64,000 nucleotides of DNA, taken from the NCBI RefSeq assembly GCF_008704535.1, contig NZ_CP023701.1, forward strand, positions 4,630,001 through 4,694,000. Direction: 5' to 3'. Made by a program: the position numbers and the translations under genes. The notes beneath the pieces are model-generated. The model saw nothing but the letters and a program-made list of their open reading frames with translations. It made no database searches and had not been told where the DNA came from. This DNA is from Streptomyces subrutilus. Its GTDB lineage: Bacteria > Actinomycetota > Actinomycetes > Streptomycetales > Streptomycetaceae. Shown piece by piece: positions 39,501 through 46,361 of the stretch (the stretch's first letter is position 1; every line of letters starts with the position of its first letter).

Positions 39501-39761
39501 CGGCACCGGCGCGTTCAGCGCCAGGACCGCCCCGTCCACCAGCGGCGGCTCGCCCAGCACCCGCCGCTGGAGGTCCAGCCGCTCGGCGCCGGCGTACAGC
39601 ACCACCGTGCCCCCGGTGTCGGGCCCGCCGACGGTCGCCGCGAGCCCGGAGGCGACGGCGGCCAGCGCGGTGCCCAGGGGAGCGGTGACGAGCACGTCAC
39701 AGCTCGCGGGGGCGGTCTGGTGGCCGCTGCGCGACCCAAGGACGGTCAGCCGGATCTGCAT
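36558..39761 (-). CDS. FHA-FtsK/SpoIIIE domain protein (EccC-like ATPase fold, degenerate Walker A)
   Basis: A protein of 1067 aa. Residues 1-85 form a small beta-rich N-domain. An FHA domain lies at about 110-190 (LIRVGRSADADVPLDDPDVSRLHCAV, STNGTTLDGAPVG) and should bind phosphothreonine. A Pro/Ala linker with a 9-residue tandem repeat (GGYAAPSAH) is at about 278-331. FtsK/SpoIIIE-like ATPase modules follow. The best P-loop is GPAGSGRT (762-769), with Arg768 where Lys is normal, and the Walker B region is VVLVDDLDAL (about 903-912). It resembles a solo EccC-type protein without ESX genes beside it. It diverges from the Ser/Thr kinase pkaA, which could supply its phospho-signal. Function unknown. 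Confidence 0.85.
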   Translation of the reverse strand: MQIRLTVLGSRSGHQTAPASCDVLVTAPLGTALAAVASGLAATVGGPDTGGTVVLYAGAERLDLQRRVLGEPPLVDGAVLALNAPVPDVLPEEDLAAPQLHVVAGPDAGGVHLLHSGLIRVGRSADADVPLDDPDVSRLHCAVSVLRDGRVAVADLTSTNGTTLDGAPVGPQQIALPPGALLRVGESTLRLAATGAAPLPVTPDLEGHLAVPGRAVSPTASHLPRPGGPSDGPAPASLPAARSADSPLRAPAAAAGHPGATGHGQPAQAGPAGGHGRTGAPAHGGYAEPSAHGGYAAPPAHGGYAAPSAHGGYAPPSAHGGHAAPPSHGGYADPSGSAGVRGEAGAPASARDGSGTAAGAAGRRRGLGAWARKWVRGEEDAGEPAGPEASAVVCAAPDPDDPAALLLAALGPTERLWSRTPGHRAVLEVGLGAGSRVALRGVGGLGLAGPRARLAGVARSVVAQLAALHAPGQLEIVLVATDRARPLAERRRDWGWLGWLPHVRPAHGQDCRLLLAYDRDQALARTGELTRRLDDGPLGAHWAAADPERVREAARAYAGPYTVLVLDGDPGAGGLRDVTGRLASHGPAAGIHVLALAEAPPATAASPVTETFEAACSATPAFRDCGAVALLSGDVATAVRTFAVDGGRPAPTGDTATVDAVSAAWAERFARALAPLRADGAGAAAAADSYRPASATLPATARLLDELGLARATPASLMARWAEATDLGQGQGGLVEVVLGGGRRGPVGAELVHDGPHLLIEGPAGSGRTELLRSVAASLAAAARPDLLGLVLLDGAGGERGDGLLPCTELPHAAAHLVASDPLRMREFAQALGAELKRRSELLEGVPFAEWHARREVSGRLVSPRRPSPGEVHGEADPPRTGTLRLRAAALRNGPPGPSPLPRLVVLVDDLDALVAPGLGSTGRPAAGSVVRALEAVAREGARLGVHLVATSARPDRTAETGLARLTTLRVELDAPDQPGPGRGLLRYADGRTVPFQAGRVTGRIPRTATLRPTVVPVEWERMGDPPARRPVRELGNGPTDLALLASALDRASHLVSATPVLFPPAP
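38770..38931. repeat. 27-bp tandem repeat, six units, inside the FHA-FtsK gene
   Basis: Units begin at 38770, 38797, 38824, 38851, 38878 and 38905, each tayccgccgtgyg... and exactly 27 bp apart. In the minus-strand gene they encode a nine-residue repeat of the form GGYAAPSAH. Sequence differences between units are mostly single bases. The number of units probably varies between strains by slippage. Confidence 0.9.
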
Positions 39762-39966
39762 CGCCGTCAGCGGTCCCTTCTGCGCGGTGCGCGGTGCGTG
39801 CGCCCGGCAGGGGAAGGGCGGGACTGGCCGCCCGATCGCCCCCGCCCGGCACGGACGCGTCGTCCGGTCAGGTCTGCCGGAAGGGCGGGGCTCCCGTCCC
39901 GAGCCGTTCCGTACGGGTGCATCCTCGCACCTGTCACCGACAACACGCCCGGCACCCGGCAACAAA

Positions 39967-39982
39967 TGATCTTGAACGATCA
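39967..39982. promoter_or_regulatory. Inverted repeat TGATC-N6-GATCA
   Basis: A perfect 5-bp dyad with a 6-bp centre, about 205 bp before the FHA-FtsK start and 226 bp before pkaA. It is a possible regulator site; no known family is recognised. Confidence 0.3.
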
Positions 39983-40073
39983 CCGCCCGGTCGGGGCCGT
40001 GGCCGGATATCGACGGGGAGCCGGGGAAAGCCGGGGAAAATCGCCTCCGGCATACCCCGCAAACATCACCCTT

Positions 40074-40087
40074 CGTACATATGTACG
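40074..40087. promoter_or_regulatory. Perfect 14-bp palindrome upstream of pkaA
   Basis: CGTACATATGTACG is a perfect palindrome in a relatively AT-rich patch 121 bp before the pkaA GTG. Such a sequence is unlikely by chance in about 72% GC DNA and looks like an operator for a dimeric regulator. Confidence 0.4.
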
Positions 40088-40207
40088 GCAACCAACCTCC
40101 GTCGGCCCGCGTCTTCCCTGGGGACACCCCCTAGAGTGGGCCGGAAAAAACTTCGACGGACGACGCCGGCGGGAACGCCGGCACGACGACAGCAGGGAGC
40201 GCGAGAC

Positions 40208-41992
40208 GTGCGGCCAGTCGGCAGCAAGTACCTGCTCGAGGAGCCGCTCGGGCGCGGCGCCACGGGCACCGTCTGGCGCGCCCGCCAGCGGGAGGCCGCC
40301 GGCGCGGAGGCGGCGGTCGCCGGCCACCCCGGCGAGACCGTGGCCATCAAGGTCCTCAAGGAGGAGCTGGCCCACGACCCGGACATCGTCATGCGCTTCC
40401 TGCGCGAGCGCTCGGTCCTGCTGCGGCTCACCCACCCCAACATCGTCCGCACCCGCGACCTCGTCGTCGAGGGCGACCTGCTCGCCCTGGTCATGGACCT
40501 GATCGAGGGCCCGGACCTGCACCGGTACCTCCGTGAGAACGGCCCCTTCACCCCCGTCGCCGCGAGCCTGCTGACCGCCCAGATCGCGGACGCGCTCGCG
40601 GCCAGCCACGCCGACGGCGTGGTCCATCGGGACCTGAAACCCGCCAACGTGCTGCTCGACGAGCGCGGCGGCCAGATGAAGCCGATGCTGACCGACTTCG
40701 GCATCGCCCGCCTGGCCGACTCCCCGGGCCTGACCCGCACCCACGAGTTCGTCGGGACCCCGGCCTACGTCGCCCCCGAGTCGGCCGAGGGTCGCCCGCA
40801 GACCTCCGCGGTGGACATCTACGGCGCGGGCATCCTGCTCTACGAACTGCTCACCGGCCGCCCGCCGTTCGCCGGCGGCACCGCCCTCGAAGTCCTCCAC
40901 CGCCACCTCAGCGAGGAGCCCCAGCGCCCCTCGACCCTGCCCGAGCCGCTGTGGACCGTCATCGAGCGGTGCCTGCGCAAGGAGCCGACCGAGCGCCCCA
41001 GCGCCGAGAGCCTGGCCCGCGGCCTGCGCGTGGTCGCCGCGGGCATCGGCGTGCACTCCGCGCCCTCCGAGGTGGAGGCGGCGCTCGGCGTCGGCGCGCT
41101 GCTCGCGCCCGACCCCTCGCCCGCGCCGGTCCCCGTCACCCCCGGGGCCGCGGACCCCACCCAGGTGCTGCCCGGCGGTGCCGGCACGCCCCTGGGCGGG
41201 TACGACCCGAACGGCATGACCAGCGTCCTCCCGCCCGTCGGGGCCGCCGACGCCACCTCCGTACTGCCGCACACGGGCGGTCCGGGGGGCGCCCCGGGCG
41301 CCGACCCGACCTCCGTCATGCCCCCGGTGCAGCGGCCGGACCAGCCGCACCCGTGGGAGTCGCAGATGCGCGCCGCCCGCGACCGCAACGAGCAGACCCA
41401 GATGCAGTACCTCGACCCCGCCGAGGACCCGCTGCGCCGCCGGCCGCAGCGGCAGGCGCCGCCGCCCCCGCAGCAGCGGCCCCAGGGGCAACAGCCCCCG
41501 CAGCAGTACCGGCAGGCGCCCCCGCCCCAGCAGTACCAGCAGCCGCCGCAGCACCAGCAGTACGCCCCCCCGCCGCCGCAGCACTACCAGCCGCAGCAGC
41601 AACAGCAGCGCCAGCCGCAGCAGTACCAGCCGCCGCAGCAGCCCCAGCAGCAGCCCCAGCAGCAGCCCCAGTACCGCCAGCCGCAGGGTCCGCCGCAGCA
41701 GCAGCCCCCGCAGGGCCCGCCGCCGCAGCAGCGCCCCCCGCGCGAACCCCGGCGCCGCAGCGCCAACCCGGTGCACATCCCCGGACTCGGCTGCCTCAAG
41801 GGCTGCCTGGTCATGATCCTGCTGTTCTTCGTGGCGGGCTGGCTGGTCTGGGAGCTGACCCCGCTCCAGGAGTGGGTCGGCACCGGCCGCGGCTGGTGGG
41901 ACCAGCTGTGGACCTGGGGCACCGAGGCCGCCGACTGGATCGGGTCCGTCGGTGGCGGCGGCGGTGGCACCGGGGGCCCCTCCCAGCCCTGA
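40208..41992 (+). CDS. pkaA: Serine/threonine protein kinase PkaA
   Basis: A protein of 594 aa. The Hanks-type kinase domain occupies about 8-275: glycine loop GRGATGTVW, VAIK lysine, HRDLKPANV with D142, DFG in LTDFGIARLA and APE-like YVAPESAEGRP. A long Gln/Pro-rich linker follows at about 410-520 (QYQQPPQHQQYAPPPPQHY). One membrane helix (GCLVMILLFFVAGWLVW) and a short Trp-rich extracellular tail end the protein. There are no PASTA repeats. Gene order with pkaB and prfB matches S. coelicolor pkaA/pkaB. The start is the GTG at 40208 with AGGGAG 9 bp upstream. It diverges from the FHA-FtsK gene, a natural phospho-partner. Confidence 0.95.
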   Translation: MRPVGSKYLLEEPLGRGATGTVWRARQREAAGAEAAVAGHPGETVAIKVLKEELAHDPDIVMRFLRERSVLLRLTHPNIVRTRDLVVEGDLLALVMDLIEGPDLHRYLRENGPFTPVAASLLTAQIADALAASHADGVVHRDLKPANVLLDERGGQMKPMLTDFGIARLADSPGLTRTHEFVGTPAYVAPESAEGRPQTSAVDIYGAGILLYELLTGRPPFAGGTALEVLHRHLSEEPQRPSTLPEPLWTVIERCLRKEPTERPSAESLARGLRVVAAGIGVHSAPSEVEAALGVGALLAPDPSPAPVPVTPGAADPTQVLPGGAGTPLGGYDPNGMTSVLPPVGAADATSVLPHTGGPGGAPGADPTSVMPPVQRPDQPHPWESQMRAARDRNEQTQMQYLDPAEDPLRRRPQRQAPPPPQQRPQGQQPPQQYRQAPPPQQYQQPPQHQQYAPPPPQHYQPQQQQQRQPQQYQPPQQPQQQPQQQPQYRQPQGPPQQQPPQGPPPQQRPPREPRRRSANPVHIPGLGCLKGCLVMILLFFVAGWLVWELTPLQEWVGTGRGWWDQLWTWGTEAADWIGSVGGGGGGTGGPSQP

Positions 41993-42029
41993 AGCGGGGT
42001 CCCGTAGCGCCGAGTTCGTGGATTTGTCG

Positions 42030-42060
42030 ACTTCTGCGGGGTGATTTCGCCCGCAGAAGT
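42030..42060 (+). other. Hairpin between pkaA and pkaB
   Basis: ACTTCTGCGGG (42030-42040) pairs perfectly with CCCGCAGAAGT (42050-42060) across a 9-nt loop. It lies 38 bp after the pkaA stop and about 90 bp before pkaB. With no T run it could be a weak terminator, an mRNA processing site or an operator. Confidence 0.5.
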
Positions 42061-42152
42061 GAAGGTCGCCGCGAATCGGGCCCCCTACTGGCCGTCAAGG
42101 CCGACCCGGCCGCGTAGCTTTGGTGCGTAGGCCAGCCGCTGAGGGAGCAGTC

Positions 42153-43406
42153 GTGGCACGGAAGATCGGCAGCCGGTACACCGCGCACCAGATTCTGGGG
42201 CGCGGCAGCGCGGGCACGGTGTGGCTGGGCGAGGGGCCTGACGGGCCCGTCGCCGTCAAACTGCTGCGCGAGGACCTCGCGTCCGACCAGGAGCTGGTCG
42301 GACGGTTCGTCCAGGAGCGCAGCGCGCTGCTCGGCCTGGAGCACCCCCACGTCGTCTCCGTCCGCGACCTCGTCGTCGACGGCAACGACCTCGCCCTCGT
42401 CATGGACCTCGTCCGGGGCACGGACCTGCGCACCCGGCTGGACCGCGAGCGGCGGCTCGCCCCCGAGGCGGCCGTGGCGATCGTCGCGGACGTGGCCGAC
42501 GCGCTGGCCGCGGCCCACGCGGCCGGGGTCGTGCACCGGGACGTCAAGCCCGAGAACGTGCTGCTCGACATGCAGGGCCCGCTGGGCCCGGGCGGGGCGC
42601 ACCCGGCGCTGCTGACCGACTTCGGCGTGGCCAAGCTGATCGACTCCCCGCGCCGGGTCTCCGGGGGCCGGACCACCGCCCCGAGCACCCGCATCATCGG
42701 CACCCCCGACTACCTGGCCCCCGAGATCGTCGAGGGCCTGCCCCCGCGGGCCGCCGTCGACATCTACGCGCTGGCCACGGTCCTGTACGAGCTGCTGGCC
42801 GGGTTCACCCCCTTCGGCGGCGGGCACCCGGGCGCGGTGCTGCGCCGGCACGTCACCGAGACGGTGGTCCCGCTGCCCGGGATCCCCGAGGAGCTGTGGC
42901 AGCTGGTCGTGCAGTGCCTGGCCAAGGCCCCGGCGTCGCGGCTGCGGGCCTCGGAGCTGTCGGCCCGTCTGCGGGACCTGCTGCCGATGCTGGCCGGAAT
43001 CCCGCCGCTCGACGTGGACGAGCCGGACGACGCCGAACCGGAGCCCGGCCCGGCCCAGGAGCCGGCCGCCGAGCCGGTGCGCCGCCGGGGCGTGGTCCCG
43101 CTGGTGCCCGGCTCGGCCACCGACTCCAACCGGGACACGCACACCTCGATGCGGGTGCCGGGGCCGGACGAGCTGGCGGGCGGCGCACTGGGCACCGCCC
43201 GGGTGCCGCGCCCGGCCGGCGGCCACCGGCCTGGCTCGGCCCGCCACCGCGCCGAGGCGGCGCGCAAGCGCCGGCTCGTGCTGTCCGCGTCGGCGCTGGC
43301 GCTGGCGGCGGCGGTGGGCGTGGGCACGTGGTTCGCCGTCTCGGGCGGCGAGGAGGCCGCGCCGCCGCAGGACGGCAAGCACTCCACCGGCCCGCGCACC
43401 CCGTAG
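42153..43406 (+). CDS. pkaB: Serine/threonine protein kinase PkaB
   Basis: A protein of 417 aa. The kinase domain is at about 8-270 with GRGSAGTVW, VAVKLL, HRDVKPENVLL (D130), DFGVAKL and the activation-end YLAPEIVEGLPP. A linker of about 90 residues leads to a single membrane helix near the C-terminus (LVLSASALALAAAVGVGTWF) and only about 25 residues outside. It is clearly related to PkaA, so the pair probably arose by duplication. The start is the GTG at 42153, eight bases after GAGGGAG. The 160-bp gap after pkaA contains a hairpin. Confidence 0.95.
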   Translation: MARKIGSRYTAHQILGRGSAGTVWLGEGPDGPVAVKLLREDLASDQELVGRFVQERSALLGLEHPHVVSVRDLVVDGNDLALVMDLVRGTDLRTRLDRERRLAPEAAVAIVADVADALAAAHAAGVVHRDVKPENVLLDMQGPLGPGGAHPALLTDFGVAKLIDSPRRVSGGRTTAPSTRIIGTPDYLAPEIVEGLPPRAAVDIYALATVLYELLAGFTPFGGGHPGAVLRRHVTETVVPLPGIPEELWQLVVQCLAKAPASRLRASELSARLRDLLPMLAGIPPLDVDEPDDAEPEPGPAQEPAAEPVRRRGVVPLVPGSATDSNRDTHTSMRVPGPDELAGGALGTARVPRPAGGHRPGSARHRAEAARKRRLVLSASALALAAAVGVGTWFAVSGGEEAAPPQDGKHSTGPRTP

Positions 43407-43425
43407 CGGCGGGCCGGACCGCGTC

Positions 43426-44427
43426 CTACGCCGCCAGCAGCTCCGGGTGCCAGCGCCGGGCCACCCGGGGGTGGGCGCGGACCCAGCCCTTGAGCTCGTT
43501 GCGGCCGTACTGCGCGTGCAGCGGGTTGCGGGCGTCGTGCGCGATCCCGGGCGCCGAGCGCAGGTAGTCGCCCGGGACCGTCTCCACGACCGCGTCCAGC
43601 CGCGGGTTGTAGAAGAACGGCACCGAGTAGCGCTCCACCGACCCCCTCGGGCTGACCACCCGGTGGTCCGTCGCCGTCAGGTACCCCTCGGTCGCTATCT
43701 CCAGCAGCTCTCCCAGGTTCACCACGAACGCCCCGGGCAGCGGCGGCACGTCCACGAAGGCACCGTCCCGGACCACCTGGAGGCCGCCCACCGCGTCCTG
43801 CAGCAGCAGCGTCAGGAAGCCGTAGTCCTTGTGCGCGCCCACGCCCTGGTCCGCGCCGGTGGGGGCGGACCCGGGGTAGCGGATCAGCTTGGTGTGCAGG
43901 TGGGGGCGGTCCGCGAAGGCCGCGTCGAAGAAGTCGGGCGGGGCGCCGATGGAGGCCAGCAGCTCCCGCAGCAGGCGGTGGGCCACCGCGGCGAGCCGCG
44001 TCTGCCACTCCAGGACCGCCGTGCGCAGTTCGGGGAGCGCGGCGGGCCACTGGTTGGGGCCCTCCAGCCAGAGGTACGCCGGATCGCCCGGCTCCGGCGT
44101 GCGCGCGGGGCGCTCGGCGCCCACGTCCAGCTGGTCGCGCCAGTCGGACGCCCCGCCCGTCAGCTCGTGGCCGATGCGGGTGTAGCCGCGGAAGTGGGGG
44201 GAGTTCAGATTGCTCACGGCCAGCCGGTCGGCTTCCGGGAGCGCGAAGAAGGCCCTGGTCAGTTCGAGGATGCGGGCGGTCTCGGCGGTGGTGACGCCGT
44301 GTCCGGTCAGGTGCAGGAACCCGCTGTCCCGGGCGGCGGCGTGCAGCCGCTCCAGGAAGGAGGCCCGCAGGGCCGGGTCGTCGGCCTCGGAGAGGTCCAG
44401 GACGGGAAGGGAGTGCGCGGACGGCAT
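43426..44427 (-). CDS. 2-oxoglutarate-Fe(II) oxygenase, isopenicillin N synthase-like family
   Basis: A protein of 333 aa. The N-terminal DIOX_N part begins SLPVLDLSEADDPALRASF. The jelly-roll core carries the iron ligands H199 and D201 in GAHKDYGFLTLLLQD and H255 in ATDHRVVSPRG. The 2-oxoglutarate-binding R266-x-S268 follows in ERYSVPFFYNP. All key residues are present, so it should be an active dioxygenase; the substrate is unknown. The ATG at 44427 has CGGAG upstream. A 29-codon leader peptide gene lies 136 bp upstream on the same strand, which suggests control by translation of that leader. Confidence 0.93.
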   Translation of the reverse strand: MPSAHSLPVLDLSEADDPALRASFLERLHAAARDSGFLHLTGHGVTTAETARILELTRAFFALPEADRLAVSNLNSPHFRGYTRIGHELTGGASDWRDQLDVGAERPARTPEPGDPAYLWLEGPNQWPAALPELRTAVLEWQTRLAAVAHRLLRELLASIGAPPDFFDAAFADRPHLHTKLIRYPGSAPTGADQGVGAHKDYGFLTLLLQDAVGGLQVVRDGAFVDVPPLPGAFVVNLGELLEIATEGYLTATDHRVVSPRGSVERYSVPFFYNPRLDAVVETVPGDYLRSAPGIAHDARNPLHAQYGRNELKGWVRAHPRVARRWHPELLAA

Positions 44428-44563
44428 GACGGCTCCGTTTCGGATGTCACGGGGTCCTGGTCCCCGGGGGTGGCGGGGGCCGCGGAGAGAGGGGAGGGCC
44501 GCCGGCAGGGGTGGCGCCGGGGCCGCCGGTCCGCGGACAGGACCGAAGTCGGATCGGGGTGGA

Positions 44564-44653
44564 TCAGGCTCGGGGGCGGTCCGGCGGCCGACAGCTCGTG
44601 GTCGTGACGCGCATGTGGTCCACATGGCGGCGCTTGACGAGGAGGACGGTCAT
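44564..44653 (-). CDS. Putative leader peptide (RRHVD..RV..C type) upstream of the oxygenase gene
   Basis: A 29-codon ORF too short for standard gene calling. It begins MTVLLVKRRHVDHMRVTTT, then SC and a Pro/Arg tail, and ends at TGA. The RRHxDxxRVxxxxC core is that of the short Streptomyces peptides annotated as putative leader peptides, many of which precede sulfur or cysteine-related genes. The ATG at 44653 is six bases after TACGCT (44665-44660), the same arrangement as at prfB, so the transcript is probably leaderless. It lies 136 bp before the 2OG-oxygenase ATG. The single Cys near the end fits Cys-sensing attenuation, but no clear terminator/antiterminator pair could be drawn by eye. 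Confidence 0.72.
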   Translation of the reverse strand: MTVLLVKRRHVDHMRVTTTSCRPPDRPRA

Positions 44654-44732
44654 GCCGTGAGCGTACGCCCGTGCGACCCGCCCCCGGTACGGGTGATCCG
44701 GCCTGCCCGGACGGCCTCCTCCGCGGACCGGC

Positions 44733-44738
44733 TACGCT
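44733..44738 (+). promoter_or_regulatory. prfB -10 element (leaderless start)
   Basis: TACGCT ends six bases before the GTG of prfB, and no ribosome site is seen. Transcription should start at or next to the GTG. Confidence 0.65.
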
Positions 44739-44744
44739 GGACCC

Positions 44745-45854
44745 GTGGCAGTCGTCGATGTTTCCGAAGAGCTGAAGTCCCTCTCCTCGACCATGGGGTC
44801 GATCGAGGCCGTCCTGGACCTCGACAAGCTGAGGGCAGATATCGCCGTGCTGGAGGAGCAGGCCGCCGCGCCGTCCCTGTGGGACGACCCGGAAGCCGCC
44901 CAGAAGATCACGAGCAAGCTGTCCCACCTCCAGGCCGAGGTCCGCAAGACCGAGACCCTGCGCGGGCGCATCGACGACCTCGCGGTCCTCTTCGAGCTGG
45001 CCCAGGAGATGGACGACGCGGACACCCTCGCCGAGGCCGAGACCGAGCTCGTCTCCGTCCGCAAGGCCCTGGACGAGATGGAGGTCCGCACCCTCCTGTC
45101 CGGCGAGTACGCCGAGCGCGAGGCGCTGGTCAACATCCGTGCCGAGGCCGGCGGCGTCGACGCCTCCGACTTCGCCGAGCGCCTCCAGCGCATGTACCTG
45201 CGCTGGGCCGAGCGCCACGGCTACGCCACCGAGATCTACGAGACCTCGTACGCGGAGGAGGCCGGCATCAAGTCGACCACCTTCGTCGTCAAGGCGCCCT
45301 ACGCCTACGGCACCCTCTCGGTCGAGCAGGGCACGCACCGCCTGGTGCGCATCTCCCCCTTCGACAACCAGGGCCGCCGCCAGACCTCCTTCGCGGGCGT
45401 CGAGGTGCTCCCCGTCGTCGAGTCCAGCGACCACGTCGACATCGACGAGGGCGAGCTGCGCATCGACGTCTACCGCGCCTCCGGCCCCGGCGGCCAGGGC
45501 GTCAACACCACCGACTCGGCCGTGCGCATCACGCACATCCCGACCGGCATCGTCGTCTCCTGCCAGAACGAGCGCTCGCAGATCCAGAACAAGGCCAGCG
45601 CCATGAACGTCCTCCAGGCCAAGCTGCTGGAGCGGCGCCGCCAGGAGGAGCAGGCCAGGATGGACGCCCTCAAGGACGGCGGCAGCTCCTGGGGCAACCA
45701 GATGCGCTCGTACGTCCTGCACCCGTACCAGATGGTCAAGGACCTGCGCACGGAGTTCGAGGTCGGCAACCCGCAGGCGGTCCTCGACGGCGAGATCGAC
45801 GGATTCCTGGAGGCCGGCATCCGCTGGCGCAAGCAGCAGGAGCAGACCGCGTAG
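44745..45854 (+). CDS. prfB: Peptide chain release factor 2
   Basis: A protein of 369 aa that releases peptides at UGA and UAA codons. The stop-codon recognition tripeptide SPF is at 204-206 (VRISPFDNQ), and the catalytic GGQ is at 249-251 (SGPGGQGVNTTDSAVRI). The frame is uninterrupted from the GTG, so the programmed +1 frameshift that controls prfB in E. coli is absent here, as is normal in actinobacteria. A TACGCT box six bases before the GTG suggests a leaderless mRNA. A strong terminator follows. Confidence 0.97.
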   Translation: MAVVDVSEELKSLSSTMGSIEAVLDLDKLRADIAVLEEQAAAPSLWDDPEAAQKITSKLSHLQAEVRKTETLRGRIDDLAVLFELAQEMDDADTLAEAETELVSVRKALDEMEVRTLLSGEYAEREALVNIRAEAGGVDASDFAERLQRMYLRWAERHGYATEIYETSYAEEAGIKSTTFVVKAPYAYGTLSVEQGTHRLVRISPFDNQGRRQTSFAGVEVLPVVESSDHVDIDEGELRIDVYRASGPGGQGVNTTDSAVRITHIPTGIVVSCQNERSQIQNKASAMNVLQAKLLERRRQEEQARMDALKDGGSSWGNQMRSYVLHPYQMVKDLRTEFEVGNPQAVLDGEIDGFLEAGIRWRKQQEQTA

Positions 45855-45872
45855 CTCCCCGCACGCACACGG

Positions 45873-45905
45873 AAGGGCCCGGACACCAGGGGTGTCCGGG
45901 CCCTT
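45873..45905 (+). terminator. prfB terminator
   Basis: A perfect 15-bp stem AAGGGCCCGGACACC (45873-45887) / GGTGTCCGGGCCCTT (45891-45905) with a three-base loop lies 18 bp after the prfB stop. It also faces the convergent small gene. Confidence 0.88.
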
Positions 45906-45946
45906 GCGTTGCGCGCGGCCGCCGGGCCGCGCCGTGCTCGTCACGC

Positions 45947-46138
45947 CTACGCGGCGTGCTGCGCCACCAGGGCCAGGGCGGCCACCAGGACCACCATCAG
46001 GGCGATGAGCGCCACGGGGTTCAGGCCGGAGAAGGGGCCCTCCTGCTGGAGGCGCTCCCGGTTCGCCCGGCACACAGGGCAGCGGCCCTGGCTGACGGGT
46101 GCCGCGCAGTTCGCGCACACGAGCCGGTCATATGTCAT
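45947..46138 (-). CDS. Small zinc-ribbon membrane protein, function unknown
   Basis: A protein of 63 aa. The N-terminus holds two CxxC pairs (LVCANCAAPVSQGRCPVCRAN), a likely zinc ribbon facing the cytoplasm. The C-terminus is one membrane helix (ALIALMVVLVAALALVA). The ATG at 46138 has AGGAGGAG six bases upstream, which strongly supports translation. It lies between prfB and ftsE in the opposite direction. I do not recognise a function. Tail-anchored zinc ribbons can tether a nucleic-acid or protein partner to the membrane. Confidence 0.82.
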   Translation of the reverse strand: MTYDRLVCANCAAPVSQGRCPVCRANRERLQQEGPFSGLNPVALIALMVVLVAALALVAQHAA

Positions 46139-46361
46139 GCGCTCCTCCTCTCATCCCCTCGTACAACGCCACGGGGAACCGGACCGTTCCCCCTCCCACT
46201 GTGCCAGCTCCGCCGGCATTCGGCGCGGCCCCTCCGGGCAATCGCGGTCCGCACCCGCCCCCGCCAGGGGATAAAGCGGACAAGTCCGGAGGCCGGGTCC
46301 CCACCCCGCGCCCGGTCGCGTATGGTCACGCTCACCTACTCCCGGCGACCGTGGTGCACCC

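Larger units (their letters stand above)
39762..40207. other. Divergent intergenic region between FHA-FtsK and pkaA
   Basis: 446 bp without a gene, holding promoters for both sides. It contains two inverted repeats, TGATC-6 bp-GATCA (39967-39982) and CGTACATATGTACG (40074-40087). The second half is less GC-rich than its surroundings (around 40060-40160), as expected for a promoter and leader. No small ORF with a good ribosome site is seen. Confidence 0.6.

Noticed and set aside
36558..39761. An ESX/type VII secretion locus
   Set aside because: Only one EccC-like protein is present. There are no EsxA/B, EccB, EccD, EccE or mycosin genes nearby.
44745..44900. Programmed frameshift in prfB
   Set aside because: The reading frame is continuous from the GTG, with no internal TGA as in E. 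coli.
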